This document shows, piece after piece, positions 1-4,112 of a stretch of 9,071 nt of DNA. Source of the DNA: an uncultured Prevotella sp. (lineage in GTDB: Bacteria; Bacteroidota; Bacteroidia; Bacteroidales; Bacteroidaceae); assembly GCA_902477645.1 (NCBI GenBank), contig CABSIA010000126.1, forward strand, positions 1 through 9,071. Reading direction: 5' to 3'. How positions within the stretch are numbered: the stretch's first letter is position 1; each line of letters opens with the position of its first letter. The notes under the pieces are model-generated. The model saw only the letters and a program-made list of their open reading frames with translations, made no database searches and had not been told where the DNA came from. The position numbers and the translations under genes are program-made.

Positions 1-143
1 CTTGGGCAACCTTCGTGGCAACCCATCTTGAAGGTGTCAACCACAATCAAGTCAGCCGTGCTGCCATTAGAGAAGAAGTCTTGAAGTGCGGCAGGAAAGA
101 CCGCATTCATACTCCCGAAGATGGAGAGATTATAGAACTGTAG
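1..143 (+). CDS. C-terminal end of a probable MBL-fold metallo-hydrolase (5' part outside window)
   Basis: Reading the frame that begins at base 3 gives 46 residues ending in a TAG at 141-143. The sequence contains ATHLEGVNHNQVSRA and closes with TPEDGEIIEL. From memory, this pattern (a T/VH-hydrophobic-E-x-V/LNH-xx-SRxxxR stretch, then a P-x-DGE tail) is typical of the last 40-50 residues of UlaG-like metallo-beta-lactamase-fold hydrolases found as stand-alone genes in bacteria. The zinc-binding HxHxDH core would lie upstream, outside the window, so neither catalytic competence nor substrate can be judged. The next feature is a disrupted repair gene in the same orientation, so this copy may also be damaged upstream. 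It could instead be an unrelated protein tail, because the assignment rests on a short stretch. Confidence 0.5.
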   Translation, partial: WATFVATHLEGVNHNQVSRAAIREEVLKCGRKDRIHTPEDGEIIEL

Positions 144-167
144 TTCCACGATGGACAGATAGCTTCA

Positions 168-490
168 ATGAGTCCTTTCGGTGTGCCTGTGCTCCGAAAG
201 TTCGCAAAATTGTCACACGTTTATACTTGCCACTTTGGAATAGAAGCACTTATGTCTCATTACCTGGATAAAGACTTCAAGGCAGAGTATCTTGAAATTT
301 CTGCATCAGTAAGGAGCGAAGAGTATTACGTAAAAATGATGATAGCCTGGTTCTTCGCCACAGCCCTTGCCAAGCAATGGGACCTGGCGATTCCCTACAT
401 CGGATGCACAACAAGACTATCCAGAAGTCCATTGAGAGCTACAGAATCACGCCCGAGCAGAAGGAATATCTGTTGACATTGAAAGTGTAA
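168..490 (+). pseudogene. Disrupted AlkD-type DNA alkylation repair gene (internal deletion plus frameshift)
   Basis: Intact members of this HEAT-repeat family are about 220-235 residues and remove alkylated bases from DNA. Here the first frame gives GVPVLRKFAK (residues 5-14 from the ATG at 168). This matches the family's N-terminal motif around residue 35. It is followed at once by HVYTCHFGIEALMSHYLD, which matches the motif around residue 125-140. Roughly 80-90 codons are therefore missing at about 210-218. The frame continues through RSEEYYVKMMIAWFFATALA, a very characteristic C-terminal helix pair. Just after PYI (about 400) it goes out of frame. The expected ending, MHNKTIQKSIESYRITPEQ, continues in the frame of the ATG at 404 to a TAA at 488-490. 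About eight codons that normally precede HNK are also absent. The start at 168 is nominal, and no intact N-terminus is visible upstream. The fragment is almost certainly non-functional. Confidence 0.85.
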
Positions 491-566
491 AAAATGAAAA
501 ATAAAAAACAGAATTTAGTTAAAACACATTAAAGCAAAATCCGTAAGCATCTGACATAGCCAATAC

Positions 567-601
567 TAACCTTTAGGTAACTGAGGCAACAATAAGTGCC
601 T
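567..601 (+). promoter_or_regulatory. Two dyads upstream of the cupin-hxlR promoter; candidate HxlR operators
   Basis: The first dyad is TAACC-TTTA-GGTAA at 567-580 (arms 4 of 5 symmetric). The second is AGGCA at 584-588 with TGCCT at 597-601 (perfect 5-bp arms, 8-bp spacer). Both sit directly upstream of the -33 element of the promoter that serves the cupin and regulator genes. HxlR-family dimers bind short inverted repeats next to their own promoters, so autoregulation is a reasonable inference. No direct evidence shows which dyad, if either, is bound. Confidence 0.4.
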
Positions 602-603
602 TC

Positions 604-634
604 TTGTATAATCCGCTGAATGTCATTAACTTTG
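604..634 (+). promoter_or_regulatory. Bacteroidetes-type promoter for the cupin-hxlR operon
   Basis: A -7 element TAACTTTG at 627-634 matches TAnnTTTG exactly. A -33 TTG at 604-606 (context CTTG) lies 20 bp upstream. Transcription would begin about 7 bases after the -7 box, giving a leader of roughly 40 nt before the ATG at 680. The leader is A-rich and has no Shine-Dalgarno sequence, as is usual in this phylum. Confidence 0.7.
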
Positions 635-679
635 CAGAGCAAATTTGCAAAAACAAAACAATAAAGACAACAGTAAATT

Positions 680-1054
680 ATGAAGAATTATGCAATCAAG
701 AACCTAAATGGTTGGCAGAACGTAGAAGGCAAGATATTCCTTGGTAAGGAACTCGGAATGACCGGTGCAGAAGCATCGTTACAGCGTATTGCTGCTGGCG
801 AAGACGCCCCCTTCCTTCATTCGCACAAGACCCACGAAGAGCTTTATGTGATCATCTCGGGCAAAGGCGAGTATGAAGTGGACGGCGAGAAGACAGCCGT
901 AAGCGAAGGCACCATCATCCGTGTATCTCCAGCAGGCGTACGTGCATTGCGCAACACCTCAAACAAAGACATGGTGATGATGTGCATTCAGTACGAGTCG
1001 AAGCCTATCACAGACTTTATGGAAGATGCCAACATCATCCCCTTAGACAAATAA
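680..1054 (+). CDS. Small single-domain cupin protein
   Basis: This 124-residue protein is essentially one cupin beta-barrel and is probably cytoplasmic. The first cupin motif is clear: G40, then H47 and H49, E53/E54 and G61, which would supply three metal ligands (two His and one Glu). The second motif (G77, P84, G86, N92) is present, but the usual fourth ligand His falls at A89. Metal binding may therefore be altered or use a different residue. Small cupins serve as isomerases, dioxygenases, sugar- or quinone-related enzymes, or simply binding proteins, and nothing here fixes the substrate. The stop codon overlaps the start of the HxlR regulator (TAATG), so the two are translationally coupled. 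Regulators of that family often control a neighbouring detoxification or redox gene, which makes this cupin the likely target. The start at 680 fits the promoter spacing and the family's usual length. Confidence 0.85.
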   Translation: MKNYAIKNLNGWQNVEGKIFLGKELGMTGAEASLQRIAAGEDAPFLHSHKTHEELYVIISGKGEYEVDGEKTAVSEGTIIRVSPAGVRALRNTSNKDMVMMCIQYESKPITDFMEDANIIPLDK

Positions 1055-1431
1055 TGAACGAAAAAAAAGAACAGACCAAAAGAGACATAAGAGACGCATT
1101 GTTCATCGACTGCCCTATCCGCAATGTCCTTGCGCGTGTAGGCGACAAATGGTCGCTCCTTGTGCTATACAACCTACAGCACAAGGAGCCTATGCGTTTT
1201 AAGGAACTGCAACGTCAGATGCCCGACATCTCGCAGAAGTCGCTCACGCAGACGCTCCGCACCCTCAAGGAAGACGGTTTCATAAGTCGTGAAGTCTTCC
1301 CTGAAATCCCCCCACGTGTTGAATACAGCCTAACACCACGCGCCCTCTCCTTCCTGCCGCTCGTGGAAAACATAATAAACTGGGCAAAGGAGAACATGGA
1401 AGAGATAATGGCAGACAGAGAGAAGAACTAA
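1054..1431 (+). CDS. HxlR-family winged-helix transcriptional regulator
   Basis: This 125-residue DNA-binding protein belongs to the HxlR/MarR-like group. The family signature CPIRNVLARVGDKWSLLVL starts at C20, followed by the recognition-helix region RFKELQRQMPDISQKSLTQT and the wing with PPRVEYSLTP. The C-terminal helix (LPLVENIINWAKENM) resembles the dimerisation helix of the family. C20 occupies the position of the redox-sensing cysteine in well-studied relatives such as YodB, HypR and QorR. Sensing of electrophiles or disulfide stress is therefore plausible but not shown. The ATG at 1054-1056 overlaps the cupin stop by one base. A longer reading from 982 would lie almost entirely inside the cupin gene and adds residues foreign to the family. 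It is probably autoregulated through the dyads upstream of the cupin gene. Confidence 0.92.
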   Translation: MNEKKEQTKRDIRDALFIDCPIRNVLARVGDKWSLLVLYNLQHKEPMRFKELQRQMPDISQKSLTQTLRTLKEDGFISREVFPEIPPRVEYSLTPRALSFLPLVENIINWAKENMEEIMADREKN

Positions 1432-1451
1432 CAATGCTACCCTAACGAATC

Positions 1452-1510
1452 GCCAAAGCTCAAGGTATCGCCTTGATTTCCGAGAATCAAGGCGTATTCT
1501 TTGCTTTGGC
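1452..1510 (+). terminator. Nested hairpin after hxlR, probable terminator
   Basis: The inner stem is CGCCTTGATT (1469-1478) with AATCAAGGCG (1485-1494): ten perfect pairs with a 6-nt loop. An outer stem GCCAAAGC (1452-1459) with GCTTTGGC (1503-1510) encloses it, with the T-rich stretch TATTCTTT in between. It starts 20 bases after the hxlR stop. A third copy of the inner-stem sequence (CAAGG at 1461-1465) could pair with CCTTG at 1471-1475 instead and would compete with the main stem. Confidence 0.6.
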
Positions 1511-1608
1511 AAAGATTACACAAAAATAAAGAAGATAAAGTTAATCCCAAATTCTAATGACCGATATTCCTTTTGTAATTCTCTACATGTAAGCGAAAGT
1601 TAAATACG

Positions 1609-1617
1609 TTAAATTAT
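1609..1617. repeat. Left copy of 9-bp target-site duplication
   Basis: TTAAATTAT lies directly outside the left inverted repeat of the MITE-like element. The same nine bases recur at 1851-1859, directly outside the right one. Confidence 0.8.
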
Positions 1618-1850
1618 TAGGGTGTTCAGTTCTGTGTTCCAATTTTTATTCCGATTTTAGCACTAAATAAGCATCTAATCCATTATATATCAATAATCTG
1701 CACATGCAATACAGTTTCAAATTTAACATCAAAAAAATAAGTTCTGTTTTGATAGTGCTTTTAGCCTACGAATTTAATTTGTTTTCAGCGACTTATAAAA
1801 AAATGCTTTCAAAATCATTCAAAAGTTGGAACATAGAACTGAACACCCTA
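1618..1850. mobile_element. 233-bp MITE-like non-autonomous element
   Basis: The terminal 30 bases (1618-1647) are the reverse complement of 1821-1850 with only two mismatches. Each end reads TAGGGTGTTCAGTTCT, then G/A, then TGTTCCAA inward. The element is flanked by a perfect 9-bp direct repeat (TTAAATTAT at 1609-1617 and 1851-1859), the footprint of a transposition. The interior is A+T rich and codes for no recognisable protein. An open frame that begins inside at 1704 runs out through the right end into flanking DNA and is not a gene. It must be mobilised by a transposase encoded elsewhere. A 9-bp duplication is compatible with IS4-like and several other families. The ends do not obviously match the visible end of the IS4-family element at the right of this window. 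Confidence 0.85.
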
Positions 1851-1859
1851 TTAAATTAT
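1851..1859. repeat. Right copy of 9-bp target-site duplication
   Basis: TTAAATTAT is identical to 1609-1617 and directly abuts the right inverted repeat. It could be extended to ten bases if the first T of the left end is counted as target sequence. Confidence 0.8.
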
Positions 1860-1967
1860 TACCTTTTCGTATCTAAACAGAATCCACACAATCACTTTTC
1901 TACCGTTTAGAGTGTATAGTACTGATAATCAACTAATAACACATCCACATCATATATCAATGTTTAA

Positions 1968-2165
1968 CCAAACAGAAAAAAGTATGAAAATCGAATATTC
2001 AAGAACATCACATTTATCGGTCCGCGCACGGCCAAGAACAGCGATTTCAGCAACACCTCCGACTACATCACCGCCGGCTGCGTGTTCCCTGATAACGGTT
2101 CCAAACTGGGACTTTTCCAGGCTGCCATGCAGATGCGCCGCAGCAGTAAGCAAATGACATTCTAA
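1968..2165 (+). pseudogene. Remnant resembling a Bacteroidetes beta-helix surface protein
   Basis: One frame, open from just after a TAA at 1965-1967 to a TAA at 2163-2165, gives a 65-residue fragment. It contains NITFIGPRTAKNSDF, TSDYITAGCVFPDNG and LGLFQAAMQMRRSSK. From memory, the order 'N-hydrophobic-T-hydrophobic-IGP ... QxRRxSK' resembles a conserved stretch in long secreted right-handed beta-helix proteins of gut Bacteroidetes, where it is normally followed by FNSV and more repeats. Here it ends abruptly with QMTF and a stop. The base composition (G+C-rich codons such as GCC and GGC) contrasts with the A+T-rich surroundings, which supports former coding sequence. There is no signal peptide, no start in good context and far too little length. 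It appears to be the decayed core of a larger gene, and the family assignment is tentative. Confidence 0.45.
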
Positions 2166-2272
2166 AAAAAATAGCAATAGAAGCAGTCGCACTATTATCA
2201 GATGGATAATATGATAATAAGTATCGTTTTGACTAATAAAAAATGAAGAGTAATAGTAATTTTTAGGAATAC

Positions 2273-2316
2273 ATAATCCATATAAATACTTAATAGTCAG
2301 TGTTTATATGGATTAT
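2273..2316 (+). terminator. Strong 14-bp hairpin with T-rich tail
   Basis: ATAATCCATATAAA (2273-2286) pairs perfectly with TTTATATGGATTAT (2303-2316) across a 16-nt loop, followed on the plus strand by ATTTGTTTTTG. On the minus strand the tail is poorer, so it acts best as a plus-strand terminator. It lies 90 bp beyond the 3' end of the minus-strand HU gene and may help end that transcript too. No plus-strand gene directly upstream is intact. Confidence 0.5.
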
Positions 2317-2331
2317 ATTTGTTTTTGTCCC

Positions 2332-2379
2332 CTATGTATCTCATGCGTTGGTTAATACAAGTAGGGCAGCTATACATAG
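2332..2379. repeat. Short inverted repeat downstream of the HU gene
   Basis: CTATGTAT (2332-2339) and ATACATAG (2372-2379) are perfect 8-bp arms separated by 32 bases. They lie 26 bases beyond the HU stop codon and could form a 3'-end hairpin in the HU transcript, though no T-run follows on either strand. The role is unclear. Confidence 0.3.
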
Positions 2380-2404
2380 CGATCCTATAGAATTCTACTA
2401 AAAA

Positions 2405-2692
2405 TCACACACCGTGTTTTCTCGAGAATATTGCGAGATTGTCTGACGGCTTGAAAACAACTTTCTCGTGAGCCTCGATGGTAATCCTTTCTTTTGTGGC
2501 AGGGTTAATGCCCTGTCTGGCCGGAACTTCTTTTACGAAGAAACGGCCGAAATCGGGAACTGAGACCTCACGGTCACCCTCGCAGATGTTGTCGGCGATA
2601 GCACCCAAAACGGCATTTACATAAATAGCGGCGTCAGTTTTTGAGATGTTTGCTTTCTCTGCCACAGCGGCAGCAAGTTGAGTTTTGTTCAT
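2405..2692 (-). CDS. HU-family DNA-binding protein
   Basis: This 95-residue protein has the length and architecture of an HU/IHF nucleoid protein: an N-terminal helical dimerisation part beginning MNKTQLAAAVAEKA, then a beta-arm region. The family core VPDFGRFFVKEVPARQGINP corresponds to the usual GFGxFxVxxRxARxGxNP with Asp in place of the first Gly. The INPATKERITI arm tip with its proline, the FKPSDNL motif and a short basic end follow. HU dimers bend and constrain DNA in the nucleoid. The Bacteroidetes carry several paralogues, so which of the housekeeping roles this copy fills cannot be told. It is transcribed divergently from the TerC gene, with 245 bp between the two starts. The ATG at 2692 gives the standard N-terminus, and a -7 element lies about 58 bases upstream. 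Confidence 0.93.
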   Translation of the reverse strand: MNKTQLAAAVAEKANISKTDAAIYVNAVLGAIADNICEGDREVSVPDFGRFFVKEVPARQGINPATKERITIEAHEKVVFKPSDNLAIFSRKHGV

Positions 2693-2730
2693 AATCTGTT
2701 ATTTTTTATAAATTTGTTTTTGCTTCAGAT

Positions 2731-2757
2731 ATTCCTAATAAAAGGAATGCAAATATA
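2731..2757 (-). promoter_or_regulatory. Promoter -7 element and leader hairpin of the HU gene
   Basis: On the minus strand TATATTTG (2757 down to 2750) is an exact TAnnTTTG -7 box. No convincing -33 TTTG sits at the right distance. Just downstream, the leader contains an ATTCCT/AGGAAT inverted repeat (2731-2736 with 2743-2748) that could overlap the start of transcription. Confidence 0.5.
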
Positions 2758-2858
2758 ACACTTTATTTTCAAATTAGCCTTCCCGAGCTTGATTTTTTTA
2801 TCCTGCATAATTTGAATGTTGCAAAAATATTAAACTTTCGACATTAATTTTCAAATTA

Positions 2859-2890
2859 TTTGCCACGGCGAGAAAAAAGCGTTACCTTTG
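2859..2890 (+). promoter_or_regulatory. Bacteroidetes-type promoter for the TerC-family gene
   Basis: TTTG at 2859-2862 and TACCTTTG at 2883-2890 (exact TAnnTTTG) are separated by 20 bp, the ideal arrangement. The predicted start near 2897 leaves a leader of about 40 nt. That is too short for the manganese-sensing yybP-ykoY riboswitch that precedes some TerC-family genes. Confidence 0.8.
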
Positions 2891-2937
2891 TAAATCACTT
2901 AGAATAGGATAAAAATTATAGAAAACAACAAATTATT

Positions 2938-3969
2938 ATGCAACTTTCAGAAATTATTTTTTTCGGCTGTTTCCTCATTTTTATAATCGGGGTTTTGCTT
3001 CTCGACATGCTTGTAATCGACAAGGAGGCTCACGAGGTCTCAATGAAAGAGGCTGGGGCGTGGACCGCAGTTTGGATAGTTTTAGCATTGGCATTTTCTG
3101 TTTTTCTGTGGTTTCATGGCGACCTTGTTCATGGCATATCGAACTTTGAGGAACTTCAGGCAGTGACAACACGATATGCCAGCCACATAACTCTCAATCC
3201 AAATGATTTTGAGGGGAGTCTGCAGCAATACCGTCATCACATGACAATGACGTATATTTCAGGATATCTGATAGAAAAAATGCTATCGGTAGATAATCTC
3301 TTTGTTATGATGATGATTTTCGCACAGTTCGGCGTGAGCAAAAAAGAATATCAGCACGTGCTCAACTGGGGTATAATAGGAGCCATCGTTTTGAGGTTCG
3401 TTTTTATATTCCTCGGAACCGCCATCGTCGTACGTTTTACATGGCTTCTTACAGTTTTTGGCCTGTTTCTTGTCTACAGCGGTTTTAAGATGTTTTTCAG
3501 CAAAGACTCAGACGAGGCGGTAGATGTCTCAAAGCATCCTGTGGTCCGTTTCCTTTCCAACCATTTCCGTGTGACCGATGGTTTCCGTGGCGACCGTTTT
3601 TTTGTCCGCCAGAATGGATTCCTTTATATTACTCCGCTTCTCGTAACAGTTGTTTTTATTGAGTTCAGCGATTTGATTTTCGCCTTCGACAGCATACCTG
3701 CCGTATTTTCCGTTTCGCTCGATCCGTACGTGGTGTTTTTCTCAAATATATTTGCCATTCTTGGTCTTCGTGCCATGTTTTTCCTACTTGCCGGTATAGC
3801 CGACCGTTTCTGGCTTCTTAAGCCTGCTGTATCAATTCTGCTTCTTTTCATTGGTCTAAAGTTGATACTTCATGATGTTGTCAACATTGATCCAGTTTGG
3901 TCGCTTGTCTGCATCCTGAGTGTGCTTTCGTTAGGCATTGTTGGCTCGCTGGTGATTAGAAAGAGGTGA
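2938..3969 (+). CDS. TerC/Alx-family integral membrane protein, probable metal-ion exporter
   Basis: This 343-residue inner-membrane protein has about nine hydrophobic segments. Family hallmarks are all present: the first helix with two acidic residues (D23, D28), the EKMLSVDNLFV motif with D119 and N120, IEFSDLIFAFDSIPAVF with E242, D245 and D251, and NIFAILGLRAMFF (N270, G276, R278). The polar stretch at 61-105 between helices 2 and 3 is the extended loop of the Alx/TerC branch. A hydrophilic loop at 186-225 divides the two halves. Relatives such as Alx and MeeF export manganese, and TerC itself is linked to tellurite tolerance. Manganese export is the likely role here, but substrate cannot be read from sequence. 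It appears to be a single-gene unit with its own promoter, divergent from the HU gene. The start is fixed by the promoter and by the first transmembrane helix. Confidence 0.9.
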   Translation: MQLSEIIFFGCFLIFIIGVLLLDMLVIDKEAHEVSMKEAGAWTAVWIVLALAFSVFLWFHGDLVHGISNFEELQAVTTRYASHITLNPNDFEGSLQQYRHHMTMTYISGYLIEKMLSVDNLFVMMMIFAQFGVSKKEYQHVLNWGIIGAIVLRFVFIFLGTAIVVRFTWLLTVFGLFLVYSGFKMFFSKDSDEAVDVSKHPVVRFLSNHFRVTDGFRGDRFFVRQNGFLYITPLLVTVVFIEFSDLIFAFDSIPAVFSVSLDPYVVFFSNIFAILGLRAMFFLLAGIADRFWLLKPAVSILLLFIGLKLILHDVVNIDPVWSLVCILSVLSLGIVGSLVIRKR

Positions 3970-4018
3970 ATAAATCCATTTTAACACAGCAAACAGCCTT
4001 GAATTGGAAAAAAATCGT

Positions 4019-4026
4019 TAATTTTG
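4019..4026 (+). promoter_or_regulatory. Probable -7 element of the gyrA promoter
   Basis: TAATTTTG matches TAnnTTTG. The nearest upstream TTG (3999-4001) is 17 bp away, slightly short of the usual 19-21. The leader would be about 80 nt, purine-rich and without a Shine-Dalgarno sequence. Confidence 0.5.
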
Positions 4027-4112
4027 AACCCTGTTAGATGCGCCCGAACGTCGTAGAACGAAAATAAAGGGCATTTAAGGCAAAATCGTAAAAAAACACT
4101 TAGTAACAAATA

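Noticed and set aside
982..1053. Upstream start that would lengthen the HxlR regulator by 24 residues
   Set aside because: The extra residues come from the cupin gene read in another frame and do not occur in the family. The ATG at 1054 gives the normal length and a classic TAATG coupling.
1618..1850. MITE as a derivative of the IS4-family element at the right edge
   Set aside because: The visible IS end (8131-8180) contains nothing like the MITE terminal sequence. The relation cannot be tested without the other IS end.
1704..1910. Open frame of 68 codons starting inside the MITE
   Set aside because: It runs through the right inverted repeat and the target duplication into flanking DNA, so it is an accident of the insertion.
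1860..1967. Possible gene, tRNA or other RNA gene in the A+T-rich spacer right of the MITE
   Set aside because: No cloverleaf, promoter or coding pattern could be made out. The same applies to 1511-1608 and 2166-2272.
1912..2192. Two open frames (plus and minus) over the beta-helix remnant
   Set aside because: They are different frames of the same degenerate segment. Only the frame with the IGP and RRSSK motifs looks like protein.
2890..2937. Possible manganese riboswitch (yybP-ykoY) before the TerC-family gene
   Set aside because: The predicted leader is only about 40 nt, and none of the conserved loops of that riboswitch are visible.
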